A stretch of DNA of 64,000 bases from Lachnospiraceae bacterium A4. Lineage in GTDB: Bacteria; Bacillota; Clostridia; Lachnospirales; Lachnospiraceae. The notes below the pieces were generated by a model that did not search any database, had not been told where the DNA came from, and worked only from the letters and a program-made list of their open reading frames with translations. The translations under genes and the position numbers were made by a program. Positions 42,475 to 51,414 of this stretch are shown piece after piece (the first letter of the stretch is position 1; every line of letters starts with the position of its first letter). Where the stretch lies: positions 596,440-660,439 of the forward strand of contig KE159538.1 in NCBI GenBank assembly GCA_000403215.2, written 5' to 3'.

Positions 42475-43551
42475 CTACTTTTTTAAATCAATTGTTATGG
42501 CATAAGCTTCGAGAATCTCCTCTGAATCCGGTATCATTGCACCATCTGCATCCCACTGCACACGCACAGGAATCAATTTCATTGTCGCGGAGGAAGCATC
42601 AAATCCGACAATCTCCAAATCCTGAGTAAACCGAGTGCATTTGTCCTCCTTGTCATATTCTGGAACAGAGCTGCCGCAAGATCGCATCCATTCCGCATCG
42701 ATGAGTCTTTTTCCAGATGCATCCTCCAAGATATATCCTCCCCACTGTAAAACCTGCACCATATCCTCCTCATAGACTTCCCAGTCAAGGTGCAGATTGA
42801 GAACAGAGGGACTAACTGTCGCAGTATAAGAAACAATTTTACCAAAGTCCAAATCAGATATTGCTCCTTCACACTGTAACGCAGCGTCAAACTTGTCCGC
42901 TTCTATGGTAAAAGAATAGTCATTTTTTTTGTCAGGAGCAGTATAAACACCTACTTTTACGTGAAGGCGGTCTATGTCAGCTTTCTGAAGCGCTGGATTC
43001 ACCACTGAAACCTTGCATTCATAGACACCACTTCCCTCCTCCTTTTCCACCACATATTCCAGACGGCTGTCAATCTCATTGATATAGACATGATCACTCA
43101 AATCAAAAAAATCACTTTGAGATGCGACCCAGAACATCAGCGTGGCTCCATCATAATAAGCATCTGTCACATCAAATGATAAATTCTCCTCATATGATAA
43201 ATTCTCCTGCTCAGCACTGCTTGATGTCTCTGGTTCCATACGAATCTTTTCTGCCGTCTCATCACTATGGATTATCAACTGTTCTGCCGTCTTGGCATTG
43301 ATTCCCAATCCATCGAGCCAGTTTTGAAATACTGGAAGCTGCGCAGCCGCTACAGTACCTCCTGCCAATATCAGACAGGCAGCCGTTGGCAGCAGCACCC
43401 TATGGAGTTTCCATCTTTTTTTTCGTATGATGTTCTTACTATGATTCATCTGTGCACAGACCTCTTGAGATACAATTTGTTGAAATCTCTCCGGCGTTTT
43501 GGGAAAACTCCTGTTCAACTGTGCTGCAAAATCCTTATAGTCCGTTCTCAT
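42475..43551 (-). CDS. Membrane anti-sigma factor (DUF4179-like), partner of the ECF sigma factor
   Basis: About 358 residues from the ATG at 43551, with AAGGAGG upstream. A cytoplasmic N-terminus (about 1-60) precedes one membrane helix (about 50-70: VLLPTAACLILAGGTVAAA) and a long extracytoplasmic domain of about 285 residues with beta-rich sequence (FDVTDAYYDGATLMFWVAS). This is the layout of DUF4179-type anti-sigma factors, in which the outer domain senses and the inner part sequesters the sigma factor. It overlaps the sigma gene by 17 nt. Confidence 0.82.
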   Translation of the reverse strand: MRTDYKDFAAQLNRSFPKTPERFQQIVSQEVCAQMNHSKNIIRKKRWKLHRVLLPTAACLILAGGTVAAAQLPVFQNWLDGLGINAKTAEQLIIHSDETAEKIRMEPETSSSAEQENLSYEENLSFDVTDAYYDGATLMFWVASQSDFFDLSDHVYINEIDSRLEYVVEKEEGSGVYECKVSVVNPALQKADIDRLHVKVGVYTAPDKKNDYSFTIEADKFDAALQCEGAISDLDFGKIVSYTATVSPSVLNLHLDWEVYEEDMVQVLQWGGYILEDASGKRLIDAEWMRSCGSSVPEYDKEDKCTRFTQDLEIVGFDASSATMKLIPVRVQWDADGAMIPDSEEILEAYAITIDLKK

Positions 43552-44035
43552 AATTATCCTCCTTCTCATAAACCTCTCTCTCCATGATACTCCGAAGTCT
43601 TCTGCGCGCACGGCTCAGACGGCTCTTTACAGTTCCAGAAGGAAGCTTCATGAGATCAGCGATCTCCTCGATTGAATATCCTTCCAGATAATAAAGTACG
43701 ATTGTCAGCCGAAATTCCTTTTTGAGCGTGTTTAACGCATCATACAAGTCTGAATAGTCTGAATGAATACATTCCTGATTATCTGGCTCTGCCAGCATGG
43801 CAGCACTTTTTTCCCGCTTTTTCAGCAAGCTGTAACACTCATGAATCAAAATCCTAGTCAGCCATGTCTTAGCATACGCCTCCTGCCGCAAGGTATTTAA
43901 TTTACTAAATCCTGTGGCGATTGCCTCCTGCACTGCATCTTCACAATCCGCATCATTTTTCAATATACTTTTTGAAATACGGTAGAGACTGTCTGTAGAA
44001 GAAAGCACTACACTGGCAAATGCTTCTTTGTTCAT
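43535..44035 (-). CDS. ECF (sigma-70 family) RNA polymerase sigma factor
   Basis: 166 residues. Region 2 includes DCEDAVQEAIATGFSKLNTLRQEAYAKTWLTRILIHECY. Region 4 is YLEGYSIEEIADLMKLPSGTVKSRLSRARRRL with a clear helix-turn-helix. GGAAAGGAGAGG precedes the ATG. The gene is coupled to an anti-sigma factor and diverges from an AraC-type regulator. Such sigma factors direct envelope-stress or antimicrobial responses; the regulon cannot be derived from this window. No promoter with the -35 AAC motif was seen upstream. Confidence 0.93.
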   Translation of the reverse strand: MNKEAFASVVLSSTDSLYRISKSILKNDADCEDAVQEAIATGFSKLNTLRQEAYAKTWLTRILIHECYSLLKKREKSAAMLAEPDNQECIHSDYSDLYDALNTLKKEFRLTIVLYYLEGYSIEEIADLMKLPSGTVKSRLSRARRRLRSIMEREVYEKEDNYENGL

Positions 44036-44217
44036 TATGTCCTCTCCTTTCCTCTTTGGATTCTATTTATTAGAGAAAGAACAGCTTAAAAAGGTTCCCT
44101 TTATTACTCAAAATATCAAACTTCCGCTTCGCCTCTCTGCTATAATAAACTTACGATATCGTAAAACTGCTGCCGGACGCAGTAATTCGTACACGCGCCG
44201 CAGCAAAAGGAGGGTAG

Positions 44218-45018
44218 ATGATGCAGCATATAGAACTTTTAGTGACAGTGCTTGAATATATTGAAATGCATCTGTGTGATGACATCAAAACAGATACGAT
44301 TGCAAGCGCCTGTTTCTGCTCAAAGTCTGCTCTCGAGAAACTATTTCGCAGTGTATATCATATTTCCGTCCATGGATACATTGTCCGCAGGAGAATGATG
44401 CTGGCGGCAAAGAAGCTGTCTATGCAGCCGCAGCGCTCGATTCTGGACATTGCGATTGAATACGGATACAGTACACACGAATCCTTTGCACGTGCATTTG
44501 AACAAGTATGGAACTGTAAACCTTCAGCGTTTCGCAACACAAAATTCACAGAATTATTTCCGAGGTTCATTGTACCTCCCACGAAAGGAGACTATTATAT
44601 GATGAAACGATACCATATTGATCTTGGCGAATTATATGATTTATTTCAGGAGAGAACAGACTGCTTCTTTGTTCTTTGTGACATTAAAGATATGATAACC
44701 ATCAATGATATTGCCAGAAAAGCAGGTGATTTGGCGATATTAGAACAGATGCGCCGCATGACAGAGGCGTCTGGAAAGGAAGATCTTGTGTTCCGCATCG
44801 GCGGTGACGAGTTCTGTATTCTGACAGACAGCAGCGACCCCGCCTACGCAGAACAGATTGCGGCGTCCATCCGAAACAAGAATGGCGATACCTTTTCTTA
44901 TGAAAAGCAGGAGATTCCTCTCAATCTGCATGTGACTACGGTGCGTCTAAAGGATTGTAACCGATGCGAGGAAGTATTCTCTGGACTGCACAATGCCATC
45001 AGAGAAGGAAAAGCATAA
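44218..45018 (+). CDS. AraC-type DNA-binding domain fused to a shortened GGDEF-like domain
   Basis: 266 residues. The N-terminal double helix-turn-helix (about 1-108) includes IASACFCSKSALEKLFR and ILDIAIEYGYSTHESFARAF, with WNCKPSAFR at its end. The C-terminal half (about 145-266) ends in a compact GGDEF-like domain with RIGGDEFCIL (residues 193-202). The segment before it (CDIKDMITINDIARKAGD) lacks the usual FDIDHFKxIND pattern, so cyclase activity is doubtful and the domain may only sense. AGGAGG lies 6 nt upstream of the ATG. The DNA-binding domain at the N-terminus is the reverse of the common arrangement. Confidence 0.82.
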   Translation: MMQHIELLVTVLEYIEMHLCDDIKTDTIASACFCSKSALEKLFRSVYHISVHGYIVRRRMMLAAKKLSMQPQRSILDIAIEYGYSTHESFARAFEQVWNCKPSAFRNTKFTELFPRFIVPPTKGDYYMMKRYHIDLGELYDLFQERTDCFFVLCDIKDMITINDIARKAGDLAILEQMRRMTEASGKEDLVFRIGGDEFCILTDSSDPAYAEQIAASIRNKNGDTFSYEKQEIPLNLHVTTVRLKDCNRCEEVFSGLHNAIREGKA

Positions 45019-45032
45019 AATTCCTGTCATAA

Positions 45033-45058
45033 CGCGGCGGCTTGCCACAGCCGCCGCG
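45033..45058. terminator. GC-rich hairpin between convergent genes
   Basis: A 9-bp perfect stem (45033-45041/45050-45058) with an 8-nt loop between the AraC-GGDEF gene and the convergent hypothetical gene. No U-run follows, so terminator function is probable but not certain. Confidence 0.55.
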
Positions 45059-45078
45059 CCACCAAAGTACAATAACAT

Positions 45079-45678
45079 TCAGCGCACGAGCTGCATCATC
45101 AGCTCACTTCCTGTCATCATTTTATCTTTTGTAATAATGAGTAACCTGTATTTCAAAAAAGGATTGAGCTGCTGCTTTGCCGCCTCACGGTCACAGATCC
45201 CAAACTTCTGCGCTTCCAGATTGGCGTAAGTACAGTTCATCAAAACAAGAATACAGCGGCATCTGGCGTGATATAGCTTTAGATATGCACAGAGATCTTC
45301 GAAATGCTGCGACTTATCCACAATGGACTCTGGATTATCCACCACATCACTGCACATTATATTATTTTTACTGTCCTGTGTCACTTCCTCAAACGCGCGT
45401 CCCATCAAAATAAATGACATTGGTGTCACTTTTGAGGTGATTTTATCGGTGTGCCAGTACACCATATTACTGCGCATATTTTGAAACATTTTGTCATGCG
45501 CCTTGAGCGATGCCACGGCATCTTTGAGTGAACTGCAAATTTCATTCATATCACCTGACATTGGTGTCACAAATGCAATCTCCGGCTGATGCCCATTTGC
45601 AGGCGCATTGGAGGGCGCATGAAAGATTTTGTCCACCCGTTTATTTAACTCAAGCCTCTGTAGTGGTGTCAGTGCCAT
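45079..45678 (-). CDS. Conserved-looking protein of unknown function
   Basis: 199 residues without signal peptide or membrane segments. The opening ALTPLQRLELNKRVDKIF, a central AFVTPMSGDMNEICSSLKDA and the Cys-rich HARCRCILVLMNCTYANLEAQKFG do not match a family I know. TAGGAG precedes the ATG. It stands alone with a hairpin on either side (45033-45058 and 45802-45823). The predicted composition is soluble, mixed alpha/beta. No function assigned. Confidence 0.65.
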   Translation of the reverse strand: MALTPLQRLELNKRVDKIFHAPSNAPANGHQPEIAFVTPMSGDMNEICSSLKDAVASLKAHDKMFQNMRSNMVYWHTDKITSKVTPMSFILMGRAFEEVTQDSKNNIMCSDVVDNPESIVDKSQHFEDLCAYLKLYHARCRCILVLMNCTYANLEAQKFGICDREAAKQQLNPFLKYRLLIITKDKMMTGSELMMQLVR

Positions 45679-45801
45679 TTCTATTTCTCCTAGTATAAAT
45701 TTTCATTTGAACCTCACTGTCATTATACCCTAGTTCTTGCTTTTTAACAAGATATTATACGGATTTGCTACCCGGTCGTACTCCGGCAGAGATAGCAGGG
45801 C

Positions 45802-45823
45802 GGCGGCACTTTTTACTGCCGCC
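45802..45823. terminator. Hairpin downstream of the ABC-2 unit
   Basis: GGCGGCA (45802-45808) pairs perfectly with TGCCGCC (45817-45823), 42 nt past the ABC permease stop on the minus strand. No long U-run follows. Confidence 0.5.
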
Positions 45824-45864
45824 TCTTGCTTACCAACCAGCAAAGACGGACAGGACTGGATTTG

Positions 45865-46578
45865 CTATTTATCAACTCTTCGCAACAGAATATTGCACGT
45901 AACAACAGCTAAGACAAATATCAAAAGGAATGGTAAAAAGTTTTCAGACTTGAAAACACTCTCTGTCATCAGTTTATATCCCCATGAAGCCGGAAATAGT
46001 TTTCCTATTGTTCCAAACGCATTTGGAAGTAGTTCCATAGGGAACATAATTCCAGAAAGCATGGTAGAAGGTATAAAAATAATAATAGAAAACATAGAAG
46101 TTTTTGCCTGGTCTTTTACTGCCAGACCAATGATGCTGGCTATACTAAGAGATACCGCAATAAAAACAGCAAGGCTGATAAAGTACCTCCCCGGATTTTC
46201 TGGTACTTCAGCATGAAAAACAAGCGGTGCGGCAATATATAAAATAATGCTCATAAGGAATAAATGAATATATGCTGAAATATTGGTTAAAGCAAGGCCT
46301 AAGATTAATGGAACACCATTCGCTTTGTAAACCTTTTTAATATCGCTGCTGTAAATTTCAACAAGAGAGGGCGGCAGACCAATCAACGCCCCCATTGTCA
46401 CACCAAATACAGTCATTGACTGAATAAGCGTATATCTCGCTTCCGGCATGACTGATGTAAATATACCGCCCATAATCACAAAGAACAGAAGAGGCACGAT
46501 ATAGCAGGTTATAAGTAACGTCTTACTCCTTATGTCTAACTTCCATTGTAAAGAAACTCCGTATAAAAAAGCTCCCAT
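45865..46578 (-). CDS. ABC-2 type permease of a MerR-controlled transporter
   Basis: 237 residues with six hydrophobic segments covering the protein and the ABC-2 family segment FIPSTMLSGIMFPMELLPNAFG near helix 5. It lies 2 nt after the ATPase gene and belongs to the MerR-ATPase-permease operon. Together they form a small exporter, commonly of antibiotics or peptides in this arrangement. Codon usage is AT-richer than in the blocks to the left. Confidence 0.88.
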   Translation of the reverse strand: MGAFLYGVSLQWKLDIRSKTLLITCYIVPLLFFVIMGGIFTSVMPEARYTLIQSMTVFGVTMGALIGLPPSLVEIYSSDIKKVYKANGVPLILGLALTNISAYIHLFLMSIILYIAAPLVFHAEVPENPGRYFISLAVFIAVSLSIASIIGLAVKDQAKTSMFSIIIFIPSTMLSGIMFPMELLPNAFGTIGKLFPASWGYKLMTESVFKSENFLPFLLIFVLAVVTCNILLRRVDK

Positions 46579-46580
46579 TG

Positions 46581-47390
46581 TTACTCCCCCCTTGCAATTT
46601 TGATAAAGTGCTGTTCTAATGAACCCCGGTCTATCTTAATATCTGTGATGGTTTCTCCTTTTTCCTTATACTGCACGAGCAGAGAAAGCAGAAAATTCCC
46701 GATATTTTCCGATTCATATTTTTCAGCTCCATTATCAGTTTGGATTGTGATATTATAATGCTTCCCGATTGTTTCAACCAGTTGTTCAACAGTCCCGATA
46801 AAGGCAATTTTGCCGCCGGAAAGAATAGCAATTCGGTCACACAAATTTTCAACCTCTGCCATATCATGGCTTGATAATATGATTGTCTTTCCGATTGATT
46901 TTAACTGGCGGATTTGTTCATGTAAAGATATTTGTCCCTCAACGTCAAGTCCTGCTGTTGGTTCATCAAGAAACAAAATATCGGGATTTCGTGTTAAAGC
47001 AAGCGCCAGATGAAGCCGCCGCTTTTGTCCGGTTGATAATTGATAATACGGCTTTTTTGCAAGTTCATAAATACCGAGCGTGTCAAGCGTTGCTCTGTCA
47101 AGAGATGTCTTATTCCATTTAGCAAACAATTTTACAGCTTCCAGTGCTTTCATGTACTTCGGCAAAGAAGCCGACTGTAATTGAATGCCCATGATTCCAT
47201 TTATGGTAATGTTTCCGCTGTCATATTTTCTTAAACCCTCAATACATTCAAGGGATGTGGTCTTGCCCGCACCATTTATGCCGAGCAGGCCAAAGATTTC
47301 TCCTTGCTGTACGCAAAAATTTAAGCCTTTCAGTACAGCGTGAGTTCCATAACTTTTTGTTAAGTTACTGATTTTTATAGCCTCATTCAT
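46581..47390 (-). CDS. ABC transporter ATP-binding protein
   Basis: 269 residues: Walker A GLLGINGAGKTTSLECIEGL, the signature variant LSTGQKRRLHLALAL (Thr in place of the second Gly), Walker B ILFLDEPTAGLD and H-loop LSSHDMAEVENL. It overlaps the MerR gene by 4 nt and precedes the permease by 2 nt. Drives the exporter encoded next to it. Confidence 0.93.
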   Translation of the reverse strand: MNEAIKISNLTKSYGTHAVLKGLNFCVQQGEIFGLLGINGAGKTTSLECIEGLRKYDSGNITINGIMGIQLQSASLPKYMKALEAVKLFAKWNKTSLDRATLDTLGIYELAKKPYYQLSTGQKRRLHLALALTRNPDILFLDEPTAGLDVEGQISLHEQIRQLKSIGKTIILSSHDMAEVENLCDRIAILSGGKIAFIGTVEQLVETIGKHYNITIQTDNGAEKYESENIGNFLLSLLVQYKEKGETITDIKIDRGSLEQHFIKIARGE

Positions 47391-48199
47391 TCTGTTTCCT
47401 CCTCGTTTCCCTCCTGAAATGGGTCAACGCCTAAACGGGAAAAATAGACACCTAATGCTTGTTCAACATATCCGTTAGCAATATCTTGAACCTCTTTCCA
47501 TTTGTGGTCTGTATTTTGAAACTGCCCTAATTCAATAAGTCCGGGAAGCATATCCATATCTCCGCCAGTGAAATCCGTTATCATATTCCAATAGGCTTTT
47601 GCAAAGTTCTGCCCCTCATCACTATCCACAGGAACACCTGCATTTTGAAGTCTTATTGCTTCGCTTTGAAGCTGCATAAAAGTGTTCATAAATGCCATTC
47701 CGCTATCTTTATCAAAATGGCTGCGGATCTGGTCAAGGATCTGGTCATCAAAATGTTTAATCAGCCAATAGAAATCATTTTTCATCTGCAAATTCACAAT
47801 AATATCAGCATATTTTTTGAAATCAACTGACTGCATTTGAAGGACTTCCTCCCGCAGCATTTCCAATTCCCGGAGCAATTCGGACAGGCTTTCTATTTTT
47901 TGTCTGACAGCGGCTGCCTGCTCCATGAGGACATCAGCAATTTCAGCCGGTGTATCAAGCGGAATAAGCCGATTCTTTATATCGTCCAAAGAGAAGCCTA
48001 GATGTTTGAGAGACAAAATCTGATGCAGCTTTACGATGTCTTTATCTGTATATAACCTGCGCCCTCCTTCACTCATGGCAGATGGGGAAAGCAAACCCTC
48101 TCTGTCGTAATGTTGCAATGCCCGTACAGTAACATCCATTTTTCTTGCAATTTCACCAACAGTCATATAACCTTGTGGTATCGCTTTATGTTTATCCAT
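47387..48199 (-). CDS. MerR-family regulator with TipAS-like ligand domain
   Basis: 270 residues. The MerR winged helix (about 10-80) reads MTVGEIARKMDVTVRALQHYDREGLLSPS with SLKHLGFSLDDIKNRL. A coiled coil (about 85-125) follows, and the C-terminal TipAS-like domain (about 140-255) would bind a drug or peptide. It is the first gene of the operon with the ABC exporter. On the minus strand TATACT (48214-48219) and upstream TTGTGA form a promoter with a non-standard spacer in GCGTAATGAG, as is usual for MerR-controlled promoters. Likely an autoregulated drug-responsive switch. Confidence 0.9.
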   Translation of the reverse strand: MDKHKAIPQGYMTVGEIARKMDVTVRALQHYDREGLLSPSAMSEGGRRLYTDKDIVKLHQILSLKHLGFSLDDIKNRLIPLDTPAEIADVLMEQAAAVRQKIESLSELLRELEMLREEVLQMQSVDFKKYADIIVNLQMKNDFYWLIKHFDDQILDQIRSHFDKDSGMAFMNTFMQLQSEAIRLQNAGVPVDSDEGQNFAKAYWNMITDFTGGDMDMLPGLIELGQFQNTDHKWKEVQDIANGYVEQALGVYFSRLGVDPFQEGNEEETE

Positions 48200-48227
48200 G
48201 TCACACCTCCTCGTATAGTATATCTCA

Positions 48228-48653
48228 TTACGCTACGTCACAAGCAAGCACTTTTGCGAAAATTCTTCCCCCGGCGCTTTCGGTGCATACTCTGTTTTCC
48301 CCTGTCTGGTGCTTAGGAACTGTAGAAAAATAACTGACGCATCTTGACTTGGCTATTTCTCCGATTATGCATGCCAAAAAGCCGCGCCGCAGCCCACTAT
48401 GGAAACAAAAAAGCACCTGCATCTCCACGTAGGAAAGCAAATGCTTCAGATAAATGTTTGCAACACCATTTTCATAAAAATTTAATATAAACAATCTGCG
48501 TTCTTCAAAAGCATTTTCTGAGAAAAAATCGACATATGTATTTCTGATGTCCTTGCTCTCACGATAAATGCGGAAAGCCTCAAACAAAGGATTAGATTTC
48601 AGATACATAAACTCGAGATCGTACCAATCCTTTTTGATTGTCTGCCAGAACAG
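48228..48653 (-). pseudogene. TetR-family regulator remnant, C-terminal half only
   Basis: The frame is open from 48653 (a TAA precedes it) and reads LFWQTIKKDWYDLEFMYLKS, then FRIYRESKDIRNTYVDFFSE and a C-terminal helical region typical of TetR effector domains. The N-terminal helix-turn-helix is absent. After GEIAKS the sequence changes to an unrelated tail where TTAGGAACTGT (48313-48323 on the plus strand) matches the end of the palindromic element at 9462. The 3' end therefore seems to have been cut by an inserted element. The remaining 126-residue frame starting at 48608 is unlikely to be functional. Confidence 0.65.
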
Positions 48654-48692
48654 TTATAGATTCAATGTTTTTCCTTTCCGCTTTTTACATCT

Positions 48693-50426
48693 CTATTCTT
48701 CCTTATAAACATACGGAATTTGATTCCGCTTACAATATTTCTCCGCATAGCTTTTTGGCGCCACCACTGCCGTTACATCTTCAGTTTTATGAAAAATCGT
48801 CTGCGGCGCCTGCCCTGAACGCGTATAATTTTTAATTTTCTTGATGGAGGAAGGAAGCTCTATCCATTTTAGCAAAGGACAATCCGAGAACGCAAGCGGT
48901 CCGATCTCAGAAACACCTTCTAGTATCGTTACTTTTTCTAATCCGCAGTTTTGAAATGCCTCTCTGCGGATAATCTCAACAGTTTTGGGAATGGTTACAC
49001 TGCGGAGCGATTGACAGTTCGAAAATGCATACTCCTCAATCTTCGTAATTCCCTCAGGCAGTTCAATGGAAGTTAAGCTCGTACATCTCAAAAACGTACT
49101 CGCACCAATCGCAGTCACACCATGAGGAATATTGACTGTCTCTAATCGTGGACAGCTATCAAATGCACCTTCACCAATTACCTGAATCGTTTCAGGCAGC
49201 GTGATCCGTGTGATATTTTCACGCACATCAATCTGTTCATCTTTCAGTCTTTTAGCATACACCGAAAATGCTTTGTTACCAATTTCAGTCACAATACTGC
49301 TGCCGATTTTCTCAGGCACCTCGACCTTTGTATTGCTGCCTTTATAGCGCGTAATCACAAGCGTGCCGTCCTTGCGCTTCTCATACCCCCAGATTTTTTT
49401 CATTTCAGTGACAGAGTTGGGATTTGCGTTCAGCTCGCGCATCATCTTCTGTTCTGCCTTTTTGCGTTCTGCGGCAAAGTCTGCCGTGCGGTTTTTAAAG
49501 TCCAACAGCCACGCAGAGCATTCTGTTCTGCCGCACTCAGAAGCATACCTGATCATTTCATCGCGCTTTCTTGGCATGTCAAGCCAGCCAGCTTTTGCGC
49601 AGATCTCAAGGCATGCCACACTATTTTGGTCAATTACGCCTTTCATATGTTTTGACTTATTCATCTTCTTTTGATTGAAGTGATCAAGAATAAACTGAAA
49701 AAATTCGGGCTTATACAACCGATACTGCTTACCATACTCATTATAATTTCCCCAATAAATCGAGTTGGTATAGTGAAGCCGCTTTCCATCTAATTCCTTC
49801 GTGATCGTGTCAACAATCTCCATATATTCCTTATCGCCCAGTTTGTCCAGCATATTGCAAAACTCAAACCATTCATAACCCCTGCCATTTTCCGACATAT
49901 TTATGATACGGTTCTTTGAAAATGTTACACCATACTCCTTTAACACCCTGATGATTTGTGTGTTGTTACTTATAATTGCATAGAAAAGCAATTCTCCTGC
50001 ATCAAGACAAACCTCCTCGCGGTGTTCATACAGATACTTAACGATTTCGACGCGCTGTTGCATAGGCAGTACCTTGATATTATTCCCTCTGACTGTGATA
50101 ACGTTTTTAAAACACTCATCGACTTTCTTGATAAAAGTTGCCTGAAGAAGTGTGTCGTTCATCTCCAAAGGGGAGAGCCAGTAGTATACAGAATAGTAAC
50201 CGCTATCTAAGTAAGGTGGTGTGTATGTAAAGTTTGCCCCATTCTCAACAAGCGCCTTGACATGCGCCAATCCGCAGAAACGGCAGGCAAGTCCCAGCGC
50301 CCGCGCAGAACACTCTACCTCTCCAAGCTGCTGGTACAAGATCACAATCTCCTCTGGAGATTTGGTGAGAACTGCGTTTTCCAAAACCATCCTTTTGCTG
50401 TACTGTGAAGCATTTTGGTAATCCAT
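48693..50426 (-). CDS. BspA-like (LRR_5) leucine-rich-repeat protein without a signal peptide
   Basis: 577 residues from the ATG at 50426, with GAAGGAGG upstream. Residues about 1-340 form a helical region with ankyrin-like spacing (LACRFCGLAHVKALVENGANF, HREEVCLDAGELLFYAIISNN). From about 345 a KKIWGYEKRKDGTLVITRYK strand pair leads into five or six LRR_5 repeats of the IxxIGxxAFxxCxxLxxVxIPxxV type, ending in a typical C-terminal APKSYAEKYCKRNQIPYVY. Most BspA-like proteins are secreted; this one has no export signal. Role unknown, perhaps protein binding. Confidence 0.85.
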   Translation of the reverse strand: MDYQNASQYSKRMVLENAVLTKSPEEIVILYQQLGEVECSARALGLACRFCGLAHVKALVENGANFTYTPPYLDSGYYSVYYWLSPLEMNDTLLQATFIKKVDECFKNVITVRGNNIKVLPMQQRVEIVKYLYEHREEVCLDAGELLFYAIISNNTQIIRVLKEYGVTFSKNRIINMSENGRGYEWFEFCNMLDKLGDKEYMEIVDTITKELDGKRLHYTNSIYWGNYNEYGKQYRLYKPEFFQFILDHFNQKKMNKSKHMKGVIDQNSVACLEICAKAGWLDMPRKRDEMIRYASECGRTECSAWLLDFKNRTADFAAERKKAEQKMMRELNANPNSVTEMKKIWGYEKRKDGTLVITRYKGSNTKVEVPEKIGSSIVTEIGNKAFSVYAKRLKDEQIDVRENITRITLPETIQVIGEGAFDSCPRLETVNIPHGVTAIGASTFLRCTSLTSIELPEGITKIEEYAFSNCQSLRSVTIPKTVEIIRREAFQNCGLEKVTILEGVSEIGPLAFSDCPLLKWIELPSSIKKIKNYTRSGQAPQTIFHKTEDVTAVVAPKSYAEKYCKRNQIPYVYKEE

Positions 50427-50577
50427 AATCCATGTTCCTCCTTCAGTATTCGTTCTATCCTTTTTAATTTTTCTTTCTTTTTGTAGAAATATTGCCAGTT
50501 CATAAAGTTCCATTTATAAATTATTTTGTATGCAAACCACATACGCTGCAACTGCTTAGCAGTTCTATAGACTGGAA

Positions 50578-51108
50578 TTAATACATCTCATCTATATTAA
50601 AATTTGAATAATTCCAATATTCAAGCAGTTTTTCATCAATCTTCGCTATTTTTTCTTTTCCCTTTAAATCTCTGTAAAATGCTAATTTTTCAATTTCTTC
50701 TTTATCCGTTCTATACTTGTTTATATACTCCATATAGTCAATAGGCAGACTAATTCCATATAATGCTCCATATTCATCATGCCATTCTGGATGAAAATAG
50801 CCGGGCGCCATATGATAGTACATCAATCCAATATAGGAATAATCTATATTTTTTAATCCCAATTCTTCCTTACATTCACGTTTTATGCAGTCGATGAGTG
50901 TCTCATTTTTCTCCCTGCATCCTCCAAATATTTCCCAATCTTGTCTATACTTGTTCCAGCCAAGTAAATAGTCAGAGCCAACTTTTACAACTGCAAGACA
51001 GTGATTGATTGGTTGATACTTTGTATCTGCTTCTTCTTCTGCAACACGAATGATTTCCAAGAGTTCATTTCCCCTATCGTCCTTTACAATCAATGTATTG
51101 TCCTCCAT
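50578..51108 (-). CDS. Nudix hydrolase
   Basis: About 176 residues from the ATG at 51108 (GGGGGAA upstream; the frame is open to 51177 without a good site). The Nudix box is complete at residues 63-85: G-x5-E-x7-REC-K-EELGL. Nudix enzymes cleave nucleoside diphosphates linked to another group, using divalent metal bound by the Glu pair. The short, Tyr-rich C-terminus gives no hint of a specific substrate; NUDIX proteins of this kind often clean up modified nucleotides or diphosphate sugars. Confidence 0.88.
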   Translation of the reverse strand: MEDNTLIVKDDRGNELLEIIRVAEEEADTKYQPINHCLAVVKVGSDYLLGWNKYRQDWEIFGGCREKNETLIDCIKRECKEELGLKNIDYSYIGLMYYHMAPGYFHPEWHDEYGALYGISLPIDYMEYINKYRTDKEEIEKLAFYRDLKGKEKIAKIDEKLLEYWNYSNFNIDEMY

Positions 51109-51319
51109 CAAATTCCCCCGCTCACCCTTGAAAACACTTCGTTGATCACAGCTGAGCTTTCCCTTCAAGTTTTCCATGTGTTATATCTTGCCACAGGGCA
51201 ATACGACCCCGCTAAACAAAGCTTCGCATCGTGCAAAAATAAGAAAAACATAATCACATAAAATAGTATAACACAAAACACACAGGAATTGGTATACTGA
51301 TTGAAATGCTAATAAAAAA

Positions 51320-51388
51320 TGCAAAAACACTTGACCTTTGTTATCATTGAATTACCACAAAACAACAATACAAAGGCGTGTTTTTGCA
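51320..51388 (-). terminator. Long imperfect palindrome downstream of the XRE gene
   Basis: Arms of 11 bp (51320-51330/51378-51388) and 7 bp (51335-51341/51370-51376) enclose a 28-nt loop. On the minus strand the stem is followed by a T-rich run (ATTTTTTATT). It fits a terminator for the XRE gene but is longer than usual, so a palindromic repeat is the alternative. Confidence 0.6.
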
Positions 51389-51414
51389 AGATTATGTTGA
51401 TTATCTTCGAATTT

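Noticed and set aside
45737-46216. 159-codon plus-strand frame
   Set aside because: Mostly antisense to the ABC-2 permease; low-quality sequence and no site.
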